This document shows positions 7,824 through 14,967 of a stretch of DNA of 64,000 nucleotides, piece after piece. The translations under genes were made by a program, and so were the position numbers. Position 1 is the stretch's first letter. The number at the start of each line of letters is the position of its first letter. This DNA comes from Streptomyces sp. Root431 (GTDB lineage: Bacteria > Actinomycetota > Actinomycetes > Streptomycetales > Streptomycetaceae), in the NCBI RefSeq assembly GCF_001426585.1, contig NZ_LMEI01000012.1, forward strand, positions 400,056 to 464,055, read 5' to 3'. The notes beneath the pieces were generated by a model. The model did no database searches, was not told the origin of the DNA, and saw only the letters and a program-made list of their open reading frames with translations.

Positions 7824-8348
7824 TCAGGGGCGCTTCTTGTCGGTCAGGGCCTGGGGCGCCTCGTGCGTCCCAGGCCCCTCCTGTGTTCCGAGTGCCTCTT
7901 CCCGGTCGGTGAGCCGCGGGTCGACCGGGCGCTCGAAGAAGGTCTCCAGGACCACCGTGGCCTGCGTCCCGCTGACCCCGTCGATGGCGTAGATCCGGCG
8001 CAGCACGTCCTGGAGCTGCTCGGTGGTCGCCGTCCTCACCTTCACGAGCACCGAGGCGCTGCCGGCGATGACGTGCGCCTCCAGGATCTCGGGGAGCGCG
8101 GCGAAGTCCTGCGCCGAATCGCCCATCCAGGACGTCGAGTCGACCATCACGTAGGCGAGGACGCCGCCGCCCACGGCCGCCGGGTCCACGTCGACGGCGG
8201 TGCGCCGGATGACGCCGCGCTCCCGCAGCTTGCGCACGCGCTCGTGAGCGGCGCCCGCGGAGAGGCCGACGGCCTGGCCCAGGGCGGCGTAGGACTGGGT
8301 GGCGTCCTGCTGGAGCTGCGCCAGCAGGGCGCGATCAACGTGATCCAC
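7824..8348 (-). CDS. Lrp/AsnC-family transcriptional regulator
   Basis: The 174-residue regulator has an N-terminal helix-turn-helix (DRALLAQLQQDATQSYAALGQAVGLSAGAAHERVRKLRERGVI) and a C-terminal RAM ligand-binding domain (LEAHVIAGSASVLVKVRT, IDGVSGTQATVVLETFFE). Such proteins form octamers and respond to amino acids. The GTG at 8348 follows GGAGAG and puts the helix-turn-helix right at the N-terminus, as usual. The frame continues upstream to 8420 without a better start. The last 25 residues form a charged extension. It is divergent from the SMP-30 gene and probably controls that gene and itself. Confidence 0.88.
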   Translation of the reverse strand: MDHVDRALLAQLQQDATQSYAALGQAVGLSAGAAHERVRKLRERGVIRRTAVDVDPAAVGGGVLAYVMVDSTSWMGDSAQDFAALPEILEAHVIAGSASVLVKVRTATTEQLQDVLRRIYAIDGVSGTQATVVLETFFERPVDPRLTDREEALGTQEGPGTHEAPQALTDKKRP

Positions 8349-8362
8349 AACTCTCCATTCAC

Positions 8363-8404
8363 GATCTTCTTGCGAAGACCGTAGCTCATCCTGCAATCTT
8401 CGCC
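8363..8404. promoter_or_regulatory. Candidate Lrp operator half-sites in divergent promoter
   Basis: Between the Lrp gene and the SMP-30 gene, TCTTC at 8365-8369 faces CGAAGA at 8373-8378, and TCTTCG recurs at 8397-8402, about three helical turns from the first. Repeated half-sites in a divergent spacer fit binding by a multimeric Lrp-type regulator. Evidence is by eye only. Confidence 0.4.
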
Positions 8405-8455
8405 ATAGGCCAGATGACATTCAGTGCACGATGGCGATGGGAAGGGGTGGGCTCC

Positions 8456-9409
8456 GTGACCGGCGAGCTCCCTGGGCTGTACGAGATGCTCGACGACCGG
8501 TTCCGTACCGGGCGGTGCATGAACGGCGACGACGCGCTGGAGATCCTCTACACCGGGTGCCGCTGGGCCGAGGGACCCCTCTACGTACCCGCGTGGCGGC
8601 AGGTGATCTGGAGCGACATCCCCAACGACAGGATGCTCCGCTGGGACGAGGAGACGGGCGCCGTCTCCGTCTTCCGCCGCTCCGCCGGACACACCAACGG
8701 CAACACCCTCGACCGTGAGGGCCGGCTGATCACCTGCGAGCAGGGCAACCGCCGCGTGACCCGCACCGAACACGACGGCACCGTCACCGTGGTGGCGGAC
8801 CGGTGGCAGGGGAAGCGCCTCAACAGCCCGAACGACGCCGCGGTGAAGTCCGACGGCTCGATCTGGTTCTCCGACCCGGACTTCGGCATCACCAGCGACT
8901 ACGAGGGCTACCGCGCGGAGAGCGAGATCGGCTCCAACAACGTCTACCGCGTCGATCCGGCCACCGGCGAAGTGCGGCTGGTCGCCGACTGCTTCGCCGC
9001 GCCGAACGGGCTGGTCTTCTCCCACGACGAGCGGCAGTTGTACGTCTCCGACACCCGGGCCGGCTTCATCCGCGTGTTCGACGTGCGCGACGACGGGACG
9101 CTGTCCGAGGGCAAGGTCTTCGCCGACGCAGCGGCCCGCGAGAACGCCCGCTTCGACAACCTCCGCTTCGACGCCGACGGCCGGCTCTGGGCCGCCGCGA
9201 TGAACGACGGCGTGCACTGCTACGACCCCGACGGCACCCTGATCGGGCGGCTCAACGTCCCCGAGGCGGTCGCCAACATCGCCTGGGGCGGCGCCAAGCG
9301 GAACCGGCTCTTCATCGCCGCCGAGACCAGCCTCTACTCGGTGGTCATGGGCGCCACGGGCACCCACCCGACCGGGCCGGGACGCCGTCCCTGGCTCGAC
9401 ACCCACTGA
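8456..9409 (+). CDS. SMP-30/gluconolactonase-family protein
   Basis: The 317-residue product has the six-bladed SGL beta-propeller: metal ligands appear as WAEGP (Glu), LNSPNDAAV (Asn) and YVSDTRAG (Asp). The family hydrolyses sugar or aromatic lactones with a divalent metal. Repeated blades read DxxGxL/I (LDREGRLITCE, VKSDGSIWFSDPDFG, FDADGRLWAAAMNDG). I chose the GTG at 8456, preceded by AAGGGGTGG; an ATG at 8414 lacks a clear ribosome-binding site and would overlap the divergent regulatory region. It has no signal peptide. Its Lrp neighbour suggests catabolic induction. The substrate is not deducible. Confidence 0.85.
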   Translation: MTGELPGLYEMLDDRFRTGRCMNGDDALEILYTGCRWAEGPLYVPAWRQVIWSDIPNDRMLRWDEETGAVSVFRRSAGHTNGNTLDREGRLITCEQGNRRVTRTEHDGTVTVVADRWQGKRLNSPNDAAVKSDGSIWFSDPDFGITSDYEGYRAESEIGSNNVYRVDPATGEVRLVADCFAAPNGLVFSHDERQLYVSDTRAGFIRVFDVRDDGTLSEGKVFADAAARENARFDNLRFDADGRLWAAAMNDGVHCYDPDGTLIGRLNVPEAVANIAWGGAKRNRLFIAAETSLYSVVMGATGTHPTGPGRRPWLDTH

Positions 9410-9422
9410 GGCCGGCCGGCTG

Positions 9423-10001
9423 TCAGGCCAGCTCCTCGTTCACCAGCCGCGCCCACTGGGCCACCACCCGTTCCCGGCGGGCGCGGTCGTCCGTCAGGAG
9501 GGTGGCGAGGCCCAGGCCGCGGGCCATGTCCAGGAGGCCCTGGACCGTCTCGCGGACGCCGGGGCGGGACTCGTCGGCGCCGAGGAGTTCGACCGCGATC
9601 CGGTGGGACTCGCGGCCGACGCGGGCCTCCAGTTCGGTGACGCGGTCCCGGAGCTGGGCCTCGTCGGAGGCCGCGACCCAGAGGTGGAGCGCGGCCCGGA
9701 ACAGCGGACCGGTGTAGAGGTCGACGAGGGCCGCGACGGCCTCGTGGCGGTCGCGGCGCGGGAGGGCCCGCAGGGCCTGCGAGCGTTCCTCGGCGACGTA
9801 CTCGACGGCCGCCGTGAAGAGGTCCTCGCGGGTCGGGAAGTGGTGCTGGGCCGCGCCCCGGGAGACGCCGGCCCGCTCGGCGACGACGGCGACCGTGGAG
9901 CCCGCCCAGCCGTGCTCGGCCAGGCAGGCCACGGCCGCCTCCAGGAGCCGCTGCCGGGTGGCGCGGCTCCTGTCCTGCTTGGGTGCGGTCACAGCCGCCA
10001 T
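9423..10001 (-). CDS. TetR-family regulator of the adjacent acyl-CoA operon
   Basis: The 192-residue protein begins with a standard TetR helix-turn-helix (RQRLLEAAVACLAEHGWAGSTVAVVAERAGVSRGAAQHHFPTREDLFTAAVEYV), followed by a variable ligand domain that likely senses an acyl-CoA or aromatic-CoA. It is the third gene of an operon: its ATG lies 13 bp inside the 3' end of the enoyl-CoA hydratase gene, so the two are translationally coupled. The shared palindromes at 12405 and 21068 are its most likely operators, making it an autoregulator of both acyl-CoA operons. Confidence 0.9.
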   Translation of the reverse strand: MAAVTAPKQDRSRATRQRLLEAAVACLAEHGWAGSTVAVVAERAGVSRGAAQHHFPTREDLFTAAVEYVAEERSQALRALPRRDRHEAVAALVDLYTGPLFRAALHLWVAASDEAQLRDRVTELEARVGRESHRIAVELLGADESRPGVRETVQGLLDMARGLGLATLLTDDRARRERVVAQWARLVNEELA

Positions 10002-10723
10002 TCCGGGTCCCGTCGTTCGAGGAAGGCCGTCATCCCTTCGCGCGCCTCGGCCGAGGCGAAGAGCGTGGCCGACCTCTGCACCAGGTCCTCCGCGTCGCGT
10101 TCGAAGGTTTCCAGGACTCTAGCGGTGACCAGCCGTTTCGCCTCGCGCAGGCCTTGCGGGGAGCCCGCACGGAGGGCGTCGAGGATGCCGGGGAGTTCGG
10201 TGGCGGGAGCCGTGACCAGGCCCATGGCGATCGCCTCGGGAACGCCGAACTTCTCCCCCGTCAGGTAGTAGCGGGCGGCCGCGCGCGGGTCGAGCCTCGG
10301 GAGCAGGGTGAGGGAGATGACCGCGGGCGCGACCCCGATCCGCACCTCTGTGAGCGCGAAGTCCGACGTCTCCCCGGCCACCACGATGTCGCAGGCCCCG
10401 AGCAGGCCGAGGCCGCCGGCCCGGGCGTGGCCGGTGACCAGGCCGACGACCGGTTTCGGGAGCTCGACGAGCTGCCGGAGCAGGTCCACGAAGGCGTACG
10501 GGCTGGGCGGGGCCTTCAGGTCGGCGCCCGCGCTGAAGGTGGAGCCGGTGTGGGTGAGGACCACCGCCCGGACCGCCGGGTCCTTGCCGCAGGCGGTGAG
10601 CGCGTCGGCGAGCTCGGTGACGAGGTGCGTGGAGAGGGCGTTGCGGGTGGCCGGGGAGTCGAGGGCGAGGGTGGTGATCCCCCGCTCCTCGGTGACGGCG
10701 ACCAGGGGCCTGGGTGGGGTCAT
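9989..10723 (-). CDS. Enoyl-CoA hydratase/isomerase family protein
   Basis: The 244-residue crotonase-fold protein carries the oxyanion-hole blocks FSAGADLK and ARAGGLGLLGACDIVVA, then the ALTEVRIGVAP motif. The classical hydratase glutamate pair is not complete (Ala/Arg/Gly replace the usual PCIAAVNGxAxGGG wording), so hydration versus isomerisation or lyase chemistry is open. Next to a coumarate-type CoA ligase it may act as a feruloyl/coumaroyl-CoA hydratase-lyase or in beta-oxidation. Its ATG overlaps the ligase stop by 4 bp, and its own 3' end overlaps the TetR start. Confidence 0.88.
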   Translation of the reverse strand: MTPPRPLVAVTEERGITTLALDSPATRNALSTHLVTELADALTACGKDPAVRAVVLTHTGSTFSAGADLKAPPSPYAFVDLLRQLVELPKPVVGLVTGHARAGGLGLLGACDIVVAGETSDFALTEVRIGVAPAVISLTLLPRLDPRAAARYYLTGEKFGVPEAIAMGLVTAPATELPGILDALRAGSPQGLREAKRLVTARVLETFERDAEDLVQRSATLFASAEAREGMTAFLERRDPEWRL

Positions 10724-12315
10724 GCGCGGTCCCTCAGTTCTCTGCGGAGGATCTTGCCGGAGACTGCCCGCGGGATGCTCTCGACGAACTCCACGCTCCG
10801 GACCTTCTTGTACGGGGCGACGCGTTCGGCCACGTACGCGACGACGTCCTCGGCCGTGAGGCCGGGCGCGGCGGGCTGGCGTACGACGAAGGCCTTGGGG
10901 ATCTCCGTGCCCTCGGCGTCGGTGACGCCGATGACGGCGGCGTCCGCGATGCCGGCGTGCGTGAGGAGCAGCGCTTCGAGTTCGGCCGGGGCGACCTGGA
11001 AGCCCTTGTACTTGATGAGCTCCTTGACCCGGTCGACGACGAACAGCCAGCCGTCCTCGTCGACGCGCCCGATGTCGCCGGTGTGCACCCAGCCGTCGCC
11101 GTCGATCATCGCGGCGGTGGCGTCGGGGCGGCCCAGGTACCCCTTCATGACCTGCGGCCCCCGGATGGCGACCTCGCCCGCCTCGCCCGGTGCGGCTTCC
11201 TTCGACGGGTCGTCGAGGGAGAGGATCCGCAGCTCGGTGGAGGGCAGCAGCTTGCCGACGGTGCCGGGCGGCGGGTTCTCGACGTCGAGCGGGGTGACGT
11301 GGGTGCCCGGGGAGAGCTCCGTCATGCCGTACGCCTGCCGAACGGGCGGCAGGCCGAGCCGGGCCGAACAGGCCTCGGCGAGGGCCGCGTCGAGCGGGGC
11401 GGCGGAGCTGACGATGTACTTCAGGGACGACAGGTCGTAGTCGGCGACGGCCGGGTGCTTGGCGAGGGCGAGGATGATCGGCGGCGCCACGTACAGGCCG
11501 TTGATGCGGTGTTTCTGGATCGCGCCGAGGAAGGTGTCGAGGTCGAAGCGGGGCAGGACGACGACGGTGGCGCCCTGCCGGAGCGGGGCGTTCATCAGGG
11601 CCGTCAGGCCGTAGATGTGAAAGAAGGGGAGGACGGCGAGGATGCGGTCGCCGGGGCCCATCGGGACCAGCGGGGACAGCTGGGCCAGGTTGGTGGCGAT
11701 CGACGTGTGGGTGAGCATGACGCCCTTGGGGACGCCGGTGGTGCCGGAGGAGTACGGGAGGGCGGCGATGTCCTCGTCGGGGTCGATCGGGTGGTCCGGG
11801 ACGGGGCCGGTGGCGGCCAGGAAGGACTGGAGCGAGCGGACACCGTCGCCATCCGATCCGTCCGGTCCCTTCGGCGCCTGGTCGCAGACGAATATCTCCT
11901 CGATGCCGCCCGCGAGTTCGGCCGCGGCCCGGGCCGCCGGGAGCAGCGGTGACACGGTCACGATCCAGCGCGCGGACGCGTCGCGGAGCTGCTTCGCGAA
12001 CTCCTCGGGCGTGGCCAGCGGGTGGACGGTCGTGACGGACGCGCCGGCGCGGGTGGCGGCGTAGAACGCGATCGGGAAGAGGACCGTGTTGGGGCTGTGC
12101 AGGGCGAGGACGTCGCCCTTGCGGACCCCGGCCTCGGCGAGGCCCGCGGCGACGAGCCGGTGGAAGGCGTCGACCTGGGCGTACGTGAGGGTCAGCTCGC
12201 CGGCCCCGTCGATCAGGGCCGGGGCGTCGCCGAATTCGGCGGCGCGGCCGAGGACGGCGTCGTGGATGGGCAAGGAGAGCGTGGAAACGGCCTCGTACTC
12301 GCTGTGGAACACCAT
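10720..12315 (-). CDS. 4-coumarate/cinnamate:CoA ligase-like AMP-forming ligase
   Basis: The 531-residue adenylating enzyme shows the AMP-binding motif LPYSSGTTGVPKGVMLTH (box I), QAYGMTELSP, the GWVHTGDIG hinge block, and PRAVSGKILRREL with the catalytic lysine. It activates carboxylates to acyl-CoA via an acyl-AMP. Layout and wording match plant-like 4-coumarate:CoA ligases known from Streptomyces (cinnamate:CoA ligase), so cinnamate or coumarate is the likely substrate. The ATG follows AGGGGG. It leads the operon ligase-hydratase-TetR and has a palindromic operator about 90 bp upstream. Confidence 0.92.
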   Translation of the reverse strand: MVFHSEYEAVSTLSLPIHDAVLGRAAEFGDAPALIDGAGELTLTYAQVDAFHRLVAAGLAEAGVRKGDVLALHSPNTVLFPIAFYAATRAGASVTTVHPLATPEEFAKQLRDASARWIVTVSPLLPAARAAAELAGGIEEIFVCDQAPKGPDGSDGDGVRSLQSFLAATGPVPDHPIDPDEDIAALPYSSGTTGVPKGVMLTHTSIATNLAQLSPLVPMGPGDRILAVLPFFHIYGLTALMNAPLRQGATVVVLPRFDLDTFLGAIQKHRINGLYVAPPIILALAKHPAVADYDLSSLKYIVSSAAPLDAALAEACSARLGLPPVRQAYGMTELSPGTHVTPLDVENPPPGTVGKLLPSTELRILSLDDPSKEAAPGEAGEVAIRGPQVMKGYLGRPDATAAMIDGDGWVHTGDIGRVDEDGWLFVVDRVKELIKYKGFQVAPAELEALLLTHAGIADAAVIGVTDAEGTEIPKAFVVRQPAAPGLTAEDVVAYVAERVAPYKKVRSVEFVESIPRAVSGKILRRELRDRA

Positions 12316-12404
12316 GCGTTGACCCCCTGGAGAGGTGAGCGGTGGTCGCCAGGATCGCTGTCTCGGGCGGGACTTGGGGAGACCCTGTCAGCCCTCCGAA
12401 AAAC

Positions 12405-12426
12405 AATCAAGCATGCCTGCATGATT
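12405..12426. promoter_or_regulatory. Palindromic operator upstream of the CoA-ligase operon
   Basis: This 22-bp imperfect palindrome has arms AATCAAGCATG and TGCATGATT; 18 of 22 positions are symmetric. It lies 90 bp before the ligase start. The block AACAATCAAGCATGC recurs at 21067, at nearly the same distance (93 bp) before the second acyl-CoA operon. A shared TetR-type operator is the natural reading, with the operon-encoded TetR as its protein. Confidence 0.65.
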
Positions 12427-12439
12427 CTTGGAGCGAACA

Positions 12440-12468
12440 ACGGCCCGCCCTTCCAGGGGGCGGGCCGT
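12440..12468 (-). terminator. Hairpin terminator after the Excalibur gene
   Basis: ACGGCCCGCCC at 12440-12450 pairs perfectly with 12458-12468 around a 7-base loop (11-bp GC-rich stem). It sits 38 bp past the stop of the minus-strand Excalibur gene. No T-tract follows, which is normal for streptomycetes. Confidence 0.7.
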
Positions 12469-12505
12469 GCACCACGGACAGGTACTCCTGCAAGCTCGCC
12501 GCGCG

Positions 12506-13159
12506 TCAGCGCTCGCAGGCGACTCCGTCGCCGTCGCGGTCCAGGTGGCGGCCGTAGCCGGGCTCTCCGCTATGGATGGGGTCGGCGCCGGCGGCGCGGA
12601 CGGCGGTGCAGTTGGCGTAGTAGACGGCCGGTTCGGGCTCGGCCGTCTCCGGGGGCTGCGTCGTCTGGGCCGGCTTCGGCTTCACGGGCTTCGGAGTGGT
12701 GCGGGTGGGCTCCGGGGCGCGGGTGGTCGGAGCCTGGGTGGTCGGAGCCTGGGTGGTCGGCTCGGGGGTCGGGGCGTCGGTCGTCGGCTCCGGGGTGGGC
12801 GCGGTGGTGGTCGGGGCCGGGGTCGTCGGGGCCGGGGTCGTCGGGGTGGGAGTGGTCGCGGTGGGGCTCGGCTCGGTGGGCGTCGGGGTCGCGGGGGCCG
12901 TGGCCGTCGTGGTGGGCTTCGGGTCGTCCGTGCCGTTCTGCTTCGGGTCGTCGATGGCGAGGGCGACGACGAACCACAGGGCCGACAGGACCGTGGCCAC
13001 GATCTTGGTCCGGCTGCTCCAGCGGCTCAGCCACGCCAGGGCTATACCGCCCGGCGGGAAGATCACCAACAGGGTGATCACCAGAGCGGGATGCTGCCAC
13101 CAGCGGCGGGGCGCCACCCACGGCGGCGGGGGCTGGTACGGGTTCGGCTGCTGGTACAC
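12506..13159 (-). CDS. Membrane-anchored Excalibur calcium-binding domain protein
   Basis: The 217-residue protein has four parts: a Pro/Tyr/Gln-rich cytoplasmic N-terminus, two hydrophobic segments (LVITLLVIFPPGGIALAWL and IVATVLSALWFVVALAI), an extended Thr/Pro linker of about 90 residues with repeated PTTPA and PTTQA units, and a C-terminal Excalibur domain (YYANCTAVRAAGADPIHSGEPGYG...LDRDGDGVACE) with paired cysteines and the DxDxDG calcium loop. It should display the calcium site at the cell wall on a stalk. The repetitive linker is probably length-variable between strains. Function is unknown. Confidence 0.88.
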   Translation of the reverse strand: MYQQPNPYQPPPPWVAPRRWWQHPALVITLLVIFPPGGIALAWLSRWSSRTKIVATVLSALWFVVALAIDDPKQNGTDDPKPTTTATAPATPTPTEPSPTATTPTPTTPAPTTPAPTTTAPTPEPTTDAPTPEPTTQAPTTQAPTTRAPEPTRTTPKPVKPKPAQTTQPPETAEPEPAVYYANCTAVRAAGADPIHSGEPGYGRHLDRDGDGVACER

Positions 13160-13225
13160 GCGCGTCTCTCCCCTGGCTCAAGGCGCTCGGACGTGAGCGA
13201 AGTGAGGGGAGCGTACACGCGGTCT

Positions 13226-13693
13226 TCACAAACGGAGGTCGGATTGGCCGAGCTGAGACGTGAGGCGCCGGTCCAGGGACCGCTGCCCCCGGGCGAGCCA
13301 CCGCACCGGCCAGTGGAGCAGCACGGCGAGGCACAGCAGCCAGCCAGCGGCGTGGACAGTCCAGACGCCGGCCATGGTGGGGCCGCCCCAGGCCTGGTGG
13401 TAGTCGGTGTCCAGGTACCAGATCGGGTAGCCGAAGTTGCGGACCGAGTTGAACAGCGCGTACCCGACGAGGGCGAAGGCCGCCGCGTCCAGGGGCAGCC
13501 CGAGGACCGTCCGGCCGAGCATCCGGCCGCCGGTCCAGCCGCCGGCACCGGAGCCGTCGTCGGTCAGCCGGGCCCGCAGCCTCGCGGCCCGGTCGCGCTG
13601 CCCCGTCAAGGTCAGCGCGGCCGCCGCCAGGCCGCACGGGAGGGCGAGGAACGCGCGGGCGCCGGTGCGGACGGTACGGGTGATCGGGGACAT
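13226..13693 (-). CDS. Small membrane protein, sensor-domain-like
   Basis: The 155-residue product has four hydrophobic stretches: AFLALPCGLAAAALTL, VLGLPLDAAAFALVGYALF, VWTVHAAGWLLCLAVLL and a short fourth. The order (helix, a loop with R-x-R-x-RL, then an LGLPLD helix) resembles the putative membrane sensor domain found before actinobacterial histidine kinases, but no kinase follows. The ATG at 13693 has GAGGAG at proper spacing; the ATG at 13708 does not. It lies downstream of the acyl-CoA dehydrogenase operon on the same strand, separated by 140 bp, so co-transcription is uncertain. Function unknown. Confidence 0.65.
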   Translation of the reverse strand: MSPITRTVRTGARAFLALPCGLAAAALTLTGQRDRAARLRARLTDDGSGAGGWTGGRMLGRTVLGLPLDAAAFALVGYALFNSVRNFGYPIWYLDTDYHQAWGGPTMAGVWTVHAAGWLLCLAVLLHWPVRWLARGQRSLDRRLTSQLGQSDLRL

Positions 13694-13833
13694 CTGCGGG
13701 CTCCTCACCCTCGCTGGGCTGACGTCCCGTACTGTCCCGCCCCGACGGCGTCACCGTCGTCGCACCCCGGAGCCAGATCCGACCCCCTACCTCGGTACGA
13801 CTCCCTCGGCACGACGGCCCCGGGACGACTGCC

Positions 13834-14967
13834 TCAGTACGACTTGGGGAGACCCAGCGTCTGGTGCGACACGTAGTTCAGGATCATCTCCCGGCTGACC
13901 GGCGCGATCCGGGCCACGCGGGCCGCCGTGATCAGGCGGGCCAGGCCGAACTCCTTGGTGAGGCCGTTGCCGCCGAGCGTGTGGACGGCCTGGTCGACCG
14001 CCTTCACACAGGCCTCGGCAGCCGCGTACTTGGCCATGTTGGCGGCCTCGCCCGCGCCCATGTCGTCGCCCACGTCGTAGAGATGGGCCGCCTTCGCCAT
14101 CATCAGGCGGGCCAGTTCGAGCTCGATGTGGGCCTGCGCGAGAGGGTGCGCGATGGCCTGGTGGGCGCCGATCGGGGCCTTCCAGACCTGGCGCTCCTTC
14201 GCGTACGTCACGGCCTGCGCGAGCGCGTACCGGCCCATGCCGATCGCGAAGGCCGCCGTCATGATCCGCTCCGGGTTGAGCCCGGCGAAGAGCTGGAGGA
14301 GGCCCGCGTCCTCGTCGCCGACGAGCGCGTCCGCCGGCAGGTGGACGTCGTCGAGGGTGAGCTCGAACTGCTTCTCGTTCGCGTCGAGTTCCATCTCGAT
14401 GTGCCGCCGGCCGAAGCCGGGGGCGTCGCGGGGCACGATGAAGAGGCAGGGCTTCAGGTTGCCCGTGCGGGCGTCCGACGTGCGGCCGACGACGAGGGTC
14501 GCGTCGGCGATGTCGACGCCCGAGACGAAGACCTTGCGGCCGTTGAGGACCCAGCCGTCCTCGGTGCGGGTCGCGGTCGTCGTGATGCGGTGCGAGTTGG
14601 AGCCCGCGTCGGGCTCCGTGATCCCGAAGGCCATCGTCTTCGAGCCGTCCGCGAGCCCGGGCAGCCAGGCCTGCTTCTGCTCCTCCGTGCCGAAGCGGGC
14701 GATGACCGTGCCGCAGATCGCGGGCGAGACGACCATCATGAGGAGCGGGGCCCCGGCGGCGCCCGCCTCCTCCAGGACGATCGACAGCTCGGCCATGCCG
14801 CTGCCCCCGCCGCCGTACTCCTCGGGGAGGTTCACGCCGAGGTAGCCGAGCTTGCCCGCCTCGGCCCAGAGGGCGGCCCGGTCGAAGCCGGGGCCGTGGC
14901 GGTGGCCGAGCGCGGAGACGGCGGCGCGGAGTGCGGTCTGTTCCGGAGTGTCGATGAGGGTGCTCAT
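13834..14967 (-). CDS. Acyl-CoA dehydrogenase
   Basis: The 377-residue flavoprotein has all three ACAD domains: an N-terminal helical domain (LGYLGVNLPEEYGGGGSGMAELS), a middle barrel with the FAD motif MAFGITEPDAGSNS and the block DGWVLNGRKVFVSG, and a C-terminal helical domain (QAVHTLGGNGLTKEF). It introduces an alpha-beta double bond in an acyl-CoA. Its ATG overlaps the stop of the biotin carboxylase gene by 4 bp (ATGA), so the last two genes of the operon are coupled. With the carboxylase and AtuA-like partners, a branched-chain or terpenoid acyl-CoA is the likely substrate. Confidence 0.92.
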   Translation of the reverse strand: MSTLIDTPEQTALRAAVSALGHRHGPGFDRAALWAEAGKLGYLGVNLPEEYGGGGSGMAELSIVLEEAGAAGAPLLMMVVSPAICGTVIARFGTEEQKQAWLPGLADGSKTMAFGITEPDAGSNSHRITTTATRTEDGWVLNGRKVFVSGVDIADATLVVGRTSDARTGNLKPCLFIVPRDAPGFGRRHIEMELDANEKQFELTLDDVHLPADALVGDEDAGLLQLFAGLNPERIMTAAFAIGMGRYALAQAVTYAKERQVWKAPIGAHQAIAHPLAQAHIELELARLMMAKAAHLYDVGDDMGAGEAANMAKYAAAEACVKAVDQAVHTLGGNGLTKEFGLARLITAARVARIAPVSREMILNYVSHQTLGLPKSY